A DNA stretch of 64,000 nt, taken from Panax quinquefolius. Its lineage: Eukaryota > Streptophyta > Magnoliopsida > Apiales > Araliaceae. Both the position numbers and the translations under genes were made by a program. Below the pieces are notes generated by a model. It worked only from the letters and a program-made list of their open reading frames with translations, did no database searches and had not been told where the DNA came from. Below, piece after piece: positions 34,962 through 46,089 of this stretch (positions within the stretch are counted from its first letter, which is position 1; every line of letters starts with the position of its first letter). The stretch covers positions 62,001-126,000 of the forward strand of contig JAINUW010000472.1 of NCBI GenBank assembly GCA_020205615.1. The letters run 5' to 3'.

Positions 34962-36284
34962 TCAATTGAGGATTAAAAATGGGCCAATGAATCGAGGATT
35001 GAGCTTTCCTCTCTTTCCAAATCTTGTAACTCCTTTCCATGGAGCAACACGTAACAACACATGATCTCCAATATCGAATTCCACGTCCTTTCGATGAAGA
35101 TCAGCATAACTCTTTTGTCGATCTTGTGAGGTTTTTATAGGTTGTCGGATCGTTTGACTCTTTTCCTTAGTCATACGTACCAAATCCGGTCCCAACAACA
35201 TTGCTTCACCCACCTCATCCCAGCATACTGGAGAACGACACTTTCTTCCTTATAACGCCTCAAATGGAGCCATGCCAATACTTGCTTGATAACTATTGTT
35301 ATAAGAAAACTCCACCAATGGTAAGAACTTGTCCCAACTTCTCTTGAAGTCAAGGACACAGAGTCTTAATAAAACTTCAAGAGTTTGAATAGTCCTTTCC
35401 AACTGCCCGTCCGTTTGAGGATGATATGCCGAACTAAATCATAAATCTGTGCCCATAGCTTTTTGCAAACTAACCCAAAATCTGGAAGTGAATCTTGGGT
35501 CCCGATCAGAAACTATGGATACTGGCATACCATGCAATCTTACAATCTCGTTTATGTACATATTAGCAAGACGTTCAAGTGTATAAGTTTCTCGTATCGA
35601 TAAGAAATGAGCAGACTTGGTCAATCTATCAACAATGACCCAAATCGCATCTATGCCTTGAGAAACCTTGGGAAGACCAGTAACGAAATCCATGGTAATG
35701 TGCTCCCACTTCCATTCTAGAATTTCAAGTGGTTGCAATGGACCTTTTGGCACTTGATGCTCTACCTTGACTCGTTGACAAGTTAGACACCTTGAGATAA
35801 ACCCCGCTATCTCTCTCTTCATATTGCTCCACCAAAATGTATGTCGAAGATCACGATACATTTTGGTACTCCCAGGATGGATTGCAAACGGTGTGTTGTG
35901 CGCTTCCATCATGATTTTATACTTCAAGTCAGAATCGTTAGGAACACAAAGTCTGGAGTTGACTCGAAGTATTCCTTCTTCATCGATTCTTGCTTCTGGA
36001 ATAGCACCTTCTTGTACTTTCTTCCTCATATGTATCAGCTCTAGGTCTGTAGCTTGAGCAGCTTTAACTTTATCGATTAAAGTCGGTTCCACTCGTATAT
36101 TTGCCATCATCACATGGGTCCCTGGACTATTTAACTCTATTTCCATCCTTTCCAAGTCATACACAATGGGCCTTTGCGTTGACAATAATGCACTCGTGCC
36201 CGCATATGATCTTCTACTCAATGTGTCAGCTACTACGTTCGCTTTTTCAGGATGGTATTGGATGGTATGATCATAATCTTTCAA
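34962..36284 (-). pseudogene. E3 integrase (zinc-binding and core) with RNase H tail
   Basis: The open piece 35439-36284 (281 residues) starts inside the RNase H end (VVADTLSRRS). It has the zinc-binding set (FAIHPGSTKMYRDLRHTFWW, then CLTCQRVK) and two catalytic Asps (ITMDFVTGLP and VSDRDPRFTS). It stops at a TGA at 35439-35441. The catalytic Glu (QTDGQLERTIQTL) follows in the same frame within about 35400. A second stop interrupts near 35257, and 34962-35213 continues to the GPY/F-type end KLNPRFIGPFLIL. Nearly complete, with two nonsense lesions. Confidence 0.88.
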
Positions 36285-36302
36285 TAGCTTAAGCCAACGT
36301 CG

Positions 36303-36617
36303 TTACCGCATGTTGAGTTCCTTTTGAGTGAAGAAATATTTAAGGCTTTTATGATCTGTATAGATCTCCACCTTCTCTCCATACAGGCAATGCCTCCAAA
36401 TCTTAACCGCAAAAACGACAGCAGCTAACTCTACATCATGAGTAGGATAATTCCTCTCATATTCTTTGAGTTGCCGAGAGGCATAGGCTATGCCTTTCCC
36501 ATGTTGCATGAGAACACATCCTAACCCTTTGCCCAAAGAATCATTGTAGATGACAAATCCCTCCGAGCCAGATGGTATCACGTAAGCAGTCTTTGAAATA
36601 AGTCTCCTCTTGAGTTC
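36303..36617 (-). pseudogene. E3 RNase H
   Basis: 36303-36581 reads [20 protein letters not shown] (first Asp), [20 protein letters not shown] (Glu) and [14 protein letters not shown] (Asp). The fourth acidic residue lies in the next frame piece, VVADTLSR (about 36235). It degrades the RNA of RNA-DNA hybrids. A short break separates it from RT upstream. Confidence 0.88.
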
Positions 36618-37550
36618 TTAAAAACTCTTCTCATATTCTTTGCTCCAACCGAACTTTGTATCTTTCTGAGTCAGCTGAGTTAATGGAGTAGCGATTCGAG
36701 AAAACCCTTCTATGAATCTCCGATAATAACCAGCTAAGTCGAGAAAGTTACGTACTTCGGTCACTGATGTAGGTTGCTCCCAGCTTTGATTAGCTTCAAT
36801 CTTTGCTGGGTCAACAGATATTCCATGACTTGATACTACGTGCTCAAGGAATGCTACTTCCTCAAGCCAGAATTCGCATTTCTTCAACTTGGCATAAAGC
36901 TTGTTTTTACGAAGCTTTTGGAGTATCAGCCTCAAGTGTTGCTCATGATCTTCATGACTCTTGGAATATATGAGGATGTCATCAATAAAGACGACCACAA
37001 AGTGATCCAAATATTCCTTGAATACTCGGTTCATCATGTCCATGAAGGCAGCAGGAGCATTAGTCAATCCAAAAGACATGACTAGGAATTCATAATGCTC
37101 GTACCGAGTTCTAAAAGCCGTCTTTAGAATGTCATCGGTTCTAATCTTCAATTGGTGATATCCAAAACGAAGATCAATCTTTGAAAAGAATTTGGCGCCT
37201 TGCAACTGGTCAAACAGGTCATCAATGCGAGGCAATGGATATCTATTTTTGATAGTGACATGGTTCAACTCCCGATAATCAATACAAAGTCGCATACTCC
37301 CATATTTCTTCTTCACGAATAGAACAGGAGCACTCCAAGGAGACTTACTACAATGAATGAAACCGATGTCTAACAATTCCTGCAGTTGGGTCTTTAACTC
37401 CTGAAGTTCAATAGGAGCCATTTGATATGGGGCTTTGGAAATGGGTTTTCATCGGGTTCAAGGTCGATACAAAATTCAATTTCATGCCCGGGGTAGGCCG
37501 GGAAGTTCTTCGGGGAATACGTCAGAAATTTATTAACAATAGAAATATCA
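36618..37550 (-). pseudogene. E3 reverse transcriptase
   Basis: 36618-37421 is open for 267 residues and carries the full set: [55 protein letters not shown], the catalytic [16 protein letters not shown], and the thumb/connection [20 protein letters not shown]. The preceding portion (37394-37588), with the FPAYPGHEIEFCIDLEP block, is in another frame. This is the best-preserved enzyme in the window; the frame break upstream would still prevent normal expression. Confidence 0.9.
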
Positions 37551-37572
37551 TTCAAAACCGGCGTATTTTTGT

Positions 37573-38060
37573 TTAAACTCGATGACATGAGCTAAGAAAG
37601 CTCGACATTCGCTTTTTCAATAAACGAATAGCTTTTATGGCTTGAGATGACAAAGTGATTGATTTTAATGGTTTGGTTACTTGAATTCGCATAATAGGTT
37701 GGTTAGGAATATGAAAGCTAACAACCTTACGAAAATAATCAATTTTTGCATGATAAGTAGTTAACCAATTAATCCCTAAAATCATATCAAATGCAAGTAT
37801 TTTCAAAGAAATAAGATCAACAGGTAACGTGCAGTTGCCGATTTGAACTAAACAAGACTAATAAACAACGGATGTAATGAAGGTTTCTCCCAACAAAGTT
37901 TCAACAGATAAGTCAAAGTCCAATTTCTCCGGAGTCAAATTTAAACGTTTAGCGCAAGTAGGAGAAATAAAAGAATGGGTAGAACCGGTATCAAATAAGG
38001 TATAAGCTTCGCTAGAGTTTATGATAAGCTTACATGTGATGACCTCGTTCTGGTTCCTTG
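37573..38060 (-). pseudogene. E3 protease
   Basis: The catalytic triad lies in YTLFDTGSTHSFISPTCAKR at the end of the open piece 37858-38403. The C-terminal half, FDMILGINWLTTYHAKIDYF, is in the next open piece, 37573-37806. The break between them is near 37810-37860. All hallmark residues of a Ty3/gypsy retropepsin remain. Confidence 0.85.
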
Positions 38061-39235
38061 CTTTCTGGGTGGTCACAACAAACGCTTTCCCTTGAACTAC
38101 CGGCTTTGACTTTTCTGGGATGGCCTTTGGTGCCTCCATCCCAGCTGAACTTGCCTTCCCTAAATGATAAAATCGAGTTAGGTGACCATCTCCTCCATAA
38201 TTGTAACAGGTTTTGGACTGCTGCGTACAGTTTGGACTGATATGTCCCTCCCCTCCGCATTTGAAGCATATGATAGGTGGTAGTTCTCCTTCCTTAACAA
38301 CGGGTGCTGATGCTGATGTCTTTCCATCATTGTTGAATCTCCTCTTCTTGAAATGTCCATTCTTATTGTTTTGGCCATGATTACCAATAGAAGTGGTTAC
38401 CATTTCGCATGTTGATTCCCTCCACGCTTATTGTCACCGCTTCGATGATCGTTATCACCGGTATTATCATTTTGTTTACCGCTTCTTTTAGTGGGTTGAC
38501 TCATTATCACGCTCCAATAATAAGAGCCCCTATTAACAACATCTGAATACAAACAAAGTTTATGAGAGATAAGATATTGACGTATCTCGGGTTTCAAATC
38601 TCTTAGAAACATTCGCGTCATTCTCTCCTTATTATCAACCAAATGGGACGCAAACCGGGACAACTCGACAAACTTAGCTTCGTACTACGACACGGTCATG
38701 TTGTTTTGTTTCAGTTTAATGAACTCTACCTCTTTCATGTGACAAATACTTTCGGGAAAGTACTTGTCGTTGAACAGTTCTTGGAACTTCTCCCAAGACA
38801 TCTTCAAGCGGCGGCAGTTGAGTATGCTTTATGATTCCCACCAAGAATCGCCTCCGCCAAAGAACATGAAGGTGGCAAAGGAACCTTTGCTCCTGAGCAT
38901 CCCAAGACATCAAATATCTTGTTGATCGCTTTATCCACGTCTCCACCTTAAGTGGTTTTGGCTCTCCAAAACACTCGGTGGTCCCAGCCTCGAACTATTT
39001 AGTAGTGACACCGAGAGTTGCCAGTTTCCACCGCATTTTGGATGGGAGCCGCTCTCACTTTGATGTTGCATGAATTGATAAAGCCTCCGAACATTCCATC
39101 GCTCATCATTTGGTCAAGTGTTGTCGTTTGCATGAGGATTGTCGCCTTCCGATGCACATTATCCTCATTATCGATCCGTGGAGACTCAACGGTCTCTCGT
39201 GCTCCATTGCTATTTTCAACATTCTCTGATGTCAT
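38061..39235 (-). pseudogene. E3 gag
   Basis: The start is the ATG complement at 39233-39235 (MTSENVENSNGARETVES), matching E1. Pieces follow in shifting frames: 38999-39235, 38716-38946, 38397-38663 and 37858-38403. The last has one good knuckle, CFKCGGEGHISPNC, and a ruined second one, CYNYGGDGHLTRFY. It is clearly homologous to 12370-13555. At least three frameshifts disable it. Confidence 0.85.
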
Positions 39236-39421
39236 TTTCAAATACCGCCACAAAACAAGAGTTAATTAACATATCACATATTATCCCTATACTCGACCGA
39301 CCAATTAAATACCAAATAAACTTAGGTAGGTCATACTAGCGAAGGAATTCCTGTCGCTCTCCCTCCTAGTTCTTGTCTCACATCTCAACTAGGGATCATA
39401 TCCCAAGCTTTAATACTAAAT

Positions 39422-41950
39422 CGCTGACTCCCCAAAATAGGTATACATCACCTATTCTCGAGCAACATAAATACATGGTATGAAATACAAATATAATCTT
39501 AAATATACAATGATGAAATTGTGAGTTTTAATACAAATATTGTCTTCTAGACAGTATTCAAACTCAAATTAAGTCCTCAATACATTTATTATCACATTAT
39601 TTCATAGAATAGTGAGGAGAACAATAAAAGCAAAAGGGTGAGCTCAACTAGCCCAGTAAGAAATCTACTAGAAGAGTCAAGTAGAGAATAAAATCTACTA
39701 TCTTCTATGATTTAAAAGGTTTTTTATCACTTTTATCGCTGAGACTCAGCTTATTAAATAAATCACGTCATCCCTGCACTACGGCCAAGGATATTCATTA
39801 GTATCACGACCACAAATTATCCATGCACTACGGGCCAAGGATATTCGTGTTTTCATCAATGGTCATGATCATGCCAACAATTTTCCATCAATGCACTACG
39901 GGCCAATGAGGTTTTTTACCACATCATTTGTAATATTACGATCATGACTATACCGAATAATCCCTGGTCATAATCATACCAAGTCCATCTATGCACTACA
40001 GGCCACAGATGACTTTAACATAATATAAACATGAGGATGATGACAATGACATAATAATTCAATAAAACAAGTTCAAGAATTAAATTTTAAAGATTTATAA
40101 GTTAATTTATCCTGAACTAAAAAAGCGCCCAAATTGTCAACATGACATCGCTTTGTGGAGTAAAATTCAAGAATGCTCAGAAGAATATTTCCATGAAAAG
40201 ATACTGGATGAAGCTCAAATATCCAGGATATTCTACTAATTTCATGGAGTATAGAAGCCCAAACTTTAACCAACTGAGTATAATAGAATATATGAAATAG
40301 CAAATGGATTTTTGCCCGCCATGCGGTAATCCACGTAGACAGATCATTCCCACAATTTAATAAGGAATGAATACAAAGGATCATTCACCATGCATGTGGT
40401 AATCCACATAGACAGGTTATTCTAACCGGATAATAAAGAATGGAATAATAGAAGAATTCACCATGCATGCGATAGACCGCATGCATAAAAGTTATTCCCA
40501 ATGAATAATAAAGAATGGAACAGTGTCATGCGAAATCCGCATGCATGTGATATTCCAAATGTAATAATAAAGAATGGAATAACAACGAGTAATTCACGGG
40601 TATGCGATGCGATAGCAATGCATGCATAAAAGTTATTCCAACGAGAATAATAAATAATGGAACTGTGTCATGCGTAATCACGCATGCATGTGATATTCCA
40701 AATGTAATAATAAAGAATGGAATAATGAAGAATTTCACTATGTATGTGGTACTTTGTGATAGTATGTGTTATTCCAATGTAATAATAAATAGTGGAACAG
40801 TGTCAATACGTAATACACATGCTGCAGGATATTCCAATGTAATAATAAAGAATGGAATAATGAAGAATTTCACCATGTATGCGGATTTTGACATAGATAG
40901 GTTATTCCAACAAAATAATAAGGAATGGAATAAAAATAGCTCTCTTCATGAAAATGAAAGAAATAATACCCTTACCTTAGAATAAAGTCGATATCGAATG
41001 TAGAGGTAGCAGCACTCTCTTCTTCTTTCTCTCTATAATTTTTCTCTATAATAATTGCTCTATATCTTTAGTGAATTGGTGAGAAATTAAAGAAGAATGA
41101 GCTTCTATTTATAGAAAAATATAGTTTCGATAATTGCACATTTTGGGGCTCAAAAAATTACAGTACAATACCTTCAACTTTTCTTTCATTTTTAATTTAG
41201 TCTTACAAGTATTATCAAACTTGCACCACCTCCCCTAATAGTAAATAATGTGAATCAATAGTTTAATCATGTGATTCAATAGTTATAATCATGTGAAAAT
41301 ACGAATAACAGTATAGTACCTCCATCTATACCTCCATCTTTAACTTAGTCATGCAAGTATTATCAATCTTGCACCAACTCCCCTAAATAGTACATGAATG
41401 TGAATCAATAGTACACACATGTGAACAAATAGTTATAATTATGTGAATTAATAGCAATTAATTCCTCATTTATCCAATTAATTACCCGATAAATTCCAGA
41501 CATCAATTATTATCGAAATAAATGTCGATTTTCATTAACACTAATAATTCCAACACAATGGAACTATCAATTTCATCTTTAATCAACACGAACTTATTCG
41601 TCATTAATATTATAACTCACAATATTTAACAACCAGGTCATTCCCAAGAAAGAGGGGGTTTCCGATAAGGATTTCTCCTTATTGGCGCGTATAATTAGAT
41701 GACCAAACCTCTAGATTGTGAACTTCTAGACATTGTAAATATTGCAATTTAATAATATGAATAACTTTGTCATCTCAATTATTGATTTAATAATATATCA
41801 TATTATACAGATGCTACTATGACAATAATCGAATCAATAATATGAGAGATATGATGCAGCAATTACTGTAGCAATAATTGAGTATAACTAAGTGACTTCT
41901 CACGTAAGCATCAATAACCAATACCGTGTGTTACTATGCAACCACGCATA
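39422..41950 (-). repeat. E3 5' LTR, right end missing
   Basis: It starts CGCTGACTCCCCAAAATAGG (decayed) and is colinear with 32386-34278 up to GCAACCACGCATAT, where it passes into (TA)n and Tat LTR sequence. About 325 bp of the LTR, the target duplication and the flanking R2 gag are gone. It contains the TGCACTACGGGCCAA array (39770-40010), the long minisatellite (40380-40930) and a TATA box at 41105-41114. Confidence 0.85.
41105..41114 (-). promoter_or_regulatory. Probable TATA box in the E3 5' LTR
   Basis: CTATAAATAG on the minus strand, about 130 bases from the conserved AAGGTAAG at about 40971-40980. Confidence 0.6.
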
Positions 41951-42169
41951 TATATATATATAAGCAAATAAACGCTTCGGACGTGAGTCCAGGCTCAATC
42001 GAGGCATAACTCGATAATGTTAGTCCATATATATAAATATATATATATATATATAAGTATATATAAACATACGGAAATGAAAACCACGGACCGAAGTCCG
42101 GGCATACACACACAACAAGACTCTCAATGCGAAGAAGAGTGTGTACAAAGATGAAGAGAAAGGCTTTAT
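41951..42169 (-). repeat. Fragment of the R2 5' LTR
   Basis: This 219-bp piece matches the R2 3' LTR at about 21180-21395: CGGACGTGAGTCCAGGCTCA, then CTCGATAATGTTAG, then ACCACGGACCGAAG, then CTCTCAATG. It ends at GGCTTTAT where the Tekay tandem begins. It shows where R2's right end was. Confidence 0.85.
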
Positions 42170-43349
42170 TGTGACGCCCCCAAAATAGGTCCAATCCATC
42201 CAACCTATTCTGAGTCGCCAAATACATGGTACAGAAAACAACTACAACTTTATTAATACAATTGTCGCGCAAAATACGACAACACATATACTGTGAGTTT
42301 TAATACAAATATATACCAACTGTGACTCTCATCCCAACCGTGGATAACATGTCACAATGGCACCTTACATAAAGGTACAGTTAATAACTGTTTTAGAAAT
42401 TAAAATCTTTGGAAAATGCTCAAGAAAACCTTCGTACATGGGAGGCCATGCATCTAAGTTATAATAGATATCATATGACTGGAGAATTATTCTTGGTTAA
42501 ACCAATAGACCCCAAAGAAAAATGAGAAGATGCTATCATGTTCTTTCTAATGGTGAGTCTTCTCTTGACATATAATTATCTCCATTGTCACCAATTTAGA
42601 ATTATATCTTAACCAAACTCCCAAATTATATAGGTAGTGCTCGTAGATATAATCAACAAGTAGATGTGCACAACCCTGTCTTGTGATAACACGAGGTTGT
42701 ATATCATTAGGCATCTTGTATGATAGTGGAAAAACACCCTTCCAAAGTTGGGTTCACCTCACCCTATTCGGTTCACCAAAATTAAATATCAAATGACGTA
42801 TACAATATGACACACTTATCTAAAGTTCTCAATAAAAATATTTTCATACAATTTAGGGAGAACCTCAACAGCTATAGACCACCGTTTTATTCCCTATTAC
42901 CCCCACTCGACCCAGCTACACTCTTGTTACCTGAAAGGAATTGTGAAGTAAAAGGGTGAGCACAACTAGCCCAGTAAAGAATATCATAACTAAGATAAAT
43001 AATTTATCAATAGCCTTCATCAGTAATAAATCAGAGATTTAGAACATATGGTAGATGATAAAACTTTTCAACCATAGTTACAGCGGAATGAGCAATCCAT
43101 TAGAAGAGTCAAATAGACCATAAGATCTATTATCTTCTCCATGTTAAAAGTCCACCAACAATGTTTTATCCCTGTAATATCAATCAACAATTTCTGTCCA
43201 CAATCACGTGTATAACTCATAATCATAATTGTAGTTCTAAATTCCTCTTCTCATCCAAGACGAAGATAATTTTCATCACCTGTCTTTACCTGAAACATCA
43301 AAGATCCTGGTTATACCAAATCACAGTTCCTGTTCATAATCATACTAAT

Positions 43350-43545
43350 AATTTCATCTTTGCACTATGGGCCAAAGATATTCATCAACAGTTCATCTTT
43401 GCACTACAGGCCAAAGATATTCAACAACATGACATCTTTGCACTACGGGCCAAAGATATTCATCAACGATTCATCTTTGCACTACGGGCCAAAAATATTC
43501 ATCAATAATTTATCTTTGCACTACAGGCCAAAGATATTAACATCT
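43350..43545. repeat. 39-bp tandem repeat, five units
   Basis: CATCTTTGCACTACGGGCCA and variants start at 43355, 43394, 43433, 43472 and 43511, exactly 39 bp apart. The period is a multiple of three, so it stays open and gives a false 13-residue peptide repeat. It is copied at 47275-47466. Confidence 0.9.
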
Positions 43546-43904
43546 CAAAGAAATATATAATCATTTCAGAATTTATATAGACAATAATTATAACCATGTT
43601 GATCCATTCACCTTTACACTTAAGCTAAAGATATTCAATTATAAATTCAATGGTCTTGATCATACCAGTCAGCAATTCATCTTTGCACTACTGGCCAAAG
43701 AGAACCCATAGTCGCCATCATACTAATAATCTACCTATCTTTACACTCAAGTTCAAGAGAAATTCCATCACCAAGGTTATAAAAATGTTATATATGATAA
43801 TAAAAACAATATGATCAACAACTGCATTTAATTTCAAGAGTAAGATTCATAAATCAACGATAATTTGGTCAGAAAGAGAAACCAATTTTGTTGTGAATAG
43901 TACC

Positions 43905-44070
43905 TCATGAATAGCAACTCATGAATAGTAACTCGTGAATAGTAACTCATGAATAGTACTCCATATTCATACATAGTACCATATACGTAAATAATGTCAT
44001 ATACCTAAATAGTGCCATATACACGAATAGTGCCGTATACGTGAATAGTGTCGTATACGTGAATAGTAAC
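43905..44070. repeat. Short tandem repeats GAATAGTAACTCGT / CATATACGTAAATAGTGT
   Basis: Roughly 16-20 bp units with many variants, also present at 47815-48005 in the sister LTR. Confidence 0.7.
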
Positions 44071-45780
44071 CCCGACACAAAAAGGTAGAAATTCTACAAT
44101 AAAGTTCATATCAATATTTCAGCATAATGATATTAAAGAAAATAATACATTTACGAAGAAAATAACATCATTTACGAAGAAAATAACATTCCTTACAATC
44201 CCTTACAATCCCGTACCTCAAAAGAGCAGTACTTCTGACTGGAATATCGAATATGACGCTGAAGGAAACTTGCACTGATTAGCAACTCTCAAAGTATCAA
44301 AATACTAACAAAATACGCTCGATAATATAGGGAGAGAAAACTTATGTTTCTGGTGTGATTTTCAATTCTAACTCAGCATCTTATTTATAGAAAAATGCTA
44401 GAACGCCAAAGCAAACTTGACCTGCTACCTGATGGCTTTACCTGCTACTATTCCCACCCACCACTTTTGAAATAAAATTTGAGCACATTTCTTCATCAAC
44501 CAAAGGTGGGGCCCACTCATTCTAGAATTTTCCACCAAAAATCATTTATAAACATAATTTTCGTATCAGTCACCTCTTAAATTTCATAACAAATCATACG
44601 TTAATTTTTAACGGTTCAAAATTTGAGGACATATACTCAACTTATATATGTATAACATATCCAAAAATCAAAACGATCCAATGGTCGGATCAAAATTTAT
44701 AACTCACGTAATATAGCTTAAGAACACTGATTTTTTGGACTATGAGTCCTTTGGACCAGTTTCATTCAAACAGTCACCACGAAATATCCACAAAGAATTT
44801 TTGGGTGATTTCAAATTTCTACATTTAGCTTACTTCCAGGGATTTCTTTTGATATGTGGCTCATCTCCTAACTCATTATACACAAAGAGTTGTAGATTTT
44901 ATAAAATCAAGTAATAAACTAATTTTCTGAAAATTTCCAAATTTCGTTCCTCATTTCGACAAAATACTAATAAAACACCTCAACATTAATTCCTTCATTT
45001 ATAACCATATAAAAATATATATTTTCTTATCATATAAATCAATAATTAATTATTCATAAATAATATTATAGAATCACAATTATGACAATCAGGCTGTTCC
45101 CAAGAAAAGGGGGGGCTTTCCGGTAAGGATTTATCCTTACTGGCGCGCAATTAGGTGACCAAACCTCTCCTTGACAGAACTTTCTAGACATTGCCAATAA
45201 TGCTATCTAATAATATTATCCAAATAATATGAATTATTGACCTGATAATGGGAAATACTATGTAGTGACAATTATTGAAACAACAATAATATAAAATATC
45301 AACGCAGCAATTATTGAACCAATAAAATAAAATATTGAACAATAATTGTTCAATTACTATAACAATTATTGAGTAGTGCCTTCTTACGTAAGAATCAATA
45401 ATTCCAAAAATACTGTGCAATACCGTGTGCTAGTGTGCAACCACGCGTATTACTATATTTTAACCACCAGGTATTCCAACAGTGTTAACGGTAACAATTA
45501 CACCGTTATTTATAATAACTCAAACTTGTCGTTTTCTTCATCCGATAGTTATTCTGTTATGGGGCCCACAAATGGTTGCGCCATCGTACGAATATTTCCT
45601 GACAACAAGAATATTCCACGACCAAACGATTGTTCCCCAACAGAAATGAGTATTTTATAACCACTTGCGTATTTTGAAAATTTTATATATATCACCCTTA
45701 ACTTTATCTTTTTATCAATTTAACCATTTACTAAATATGAAAATTGAATACTTTTATTTCATAAAATTCGAGGTCTTACA

Positions 45781-46089
45781 ATCTCCCCTCCTTACCCGAA
45801 ATTTACGTACCTAGTATTTCAAAGAGTTGAGAATACCTTGCTTTCATTTCAGATTCTATCTCCCCGGTCATCATGATTTCTCCATTGCTCATCTCCTGTA
45901 TTTCAGATATCATTCTAGAATACAGCTTCAAAACAAAGGTTAAATTGCAATACACAAATTGTTCAATTAAGTAAGAAAATTTAGCTTAGGTAAGGACACA
46001 CACTAGCGAAGGATATTACTCGTCTCTCCCTTCCTAGTTCTAATCCTGAATCTCAGCCAGAGATCATATCCCTAAGCTTTGATACCAAA
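45781..46089 (-). other. Interior of non-autonomous Tekay derivative (copy 1)
   Basis: From the left: polypurine tract (45781-45793), a segment matching the pol 3' end of E1/E3, a join near 45900-45920, then leader sequence with TAGGTAAGGACACACACTAGCG and a primer site at 46076-46087. It has priming signals for both DNA strands but no genes, so replication would have to be supplied in trans. Confidence 0.82.

Larger units (their letters stand above)
32386..41950 (-). mobile_element. E3: Tekay-type chromovirus with all domains
   Basis: The order from the right is 5' LTR (39422-41950, truncated), decayed primer site (39407-39418), gag, protease, RT, RNase H, integrase, chromodomain, polypurine tract (34603-34618) and 3' LTR (32386-34602). 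Chromodomain at the integrase end plus an initiator-Met primer site define a Tekay-like chromovirus. It is the only copy here with all enzyme domains, and the best local model for what would mobilise the non-autonomous relatives at 42170-64000. Gag and integrase are broken. Confidence 0.9.
19889..42169 (-). mobile_element. R2: Tat/Retand-lineage Ty3/gypsy element, with nested insertions
   Basis: Left to right: 3' LTR (19889-22588), 3' non-coding region with an antisense gene, integrase, archaeal-type RNase H, RNase H, RT, protease with G-patch, gag (to 32385), nested E3, and a fragment of the 5' LTR (41951-42169). A second, archaeal-type RNase H between RNase H and integrase is a hallmark of the Tat lineage. 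It is inserted into the R1 LTR with left flank GGTTG. Gag N-terminus, leader and primer site are lost at the 41950 junction. All domains are broken. Confidence 0.85.
42170..45780 (-). repeat. Tandem LTR 1 (3,611 bp)
   Basis: It starts TGTGACGCCCCCAAAATAGG and ends GAGGTCTTACA. Relative to E1/E3 LTRs it has an extra segment at about 42360-42900. It also holds a 39-bp repeat (43350-43545), GAATAGTAACTC-type repeats (43905-44070) and a TATA box (44382-44390). No credible coding content. Confidence 0.88.

Noticed and set aside
43350..43545. Possible CRISPR-like array
   Set aside because: Units are contiguous and diverged with no unique spacers, and the DNA is a plant retrotransposon LTR. The same applies to the 73-bp array at 23010.
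43161..43560. Plus-strand frame with a 13-residue repeat resembling a repeat protein
   Set aside because: It follows from a 39-bp tandem repeat with a period divisible by three, and lies in an LTR on the strand opposite to transcription.
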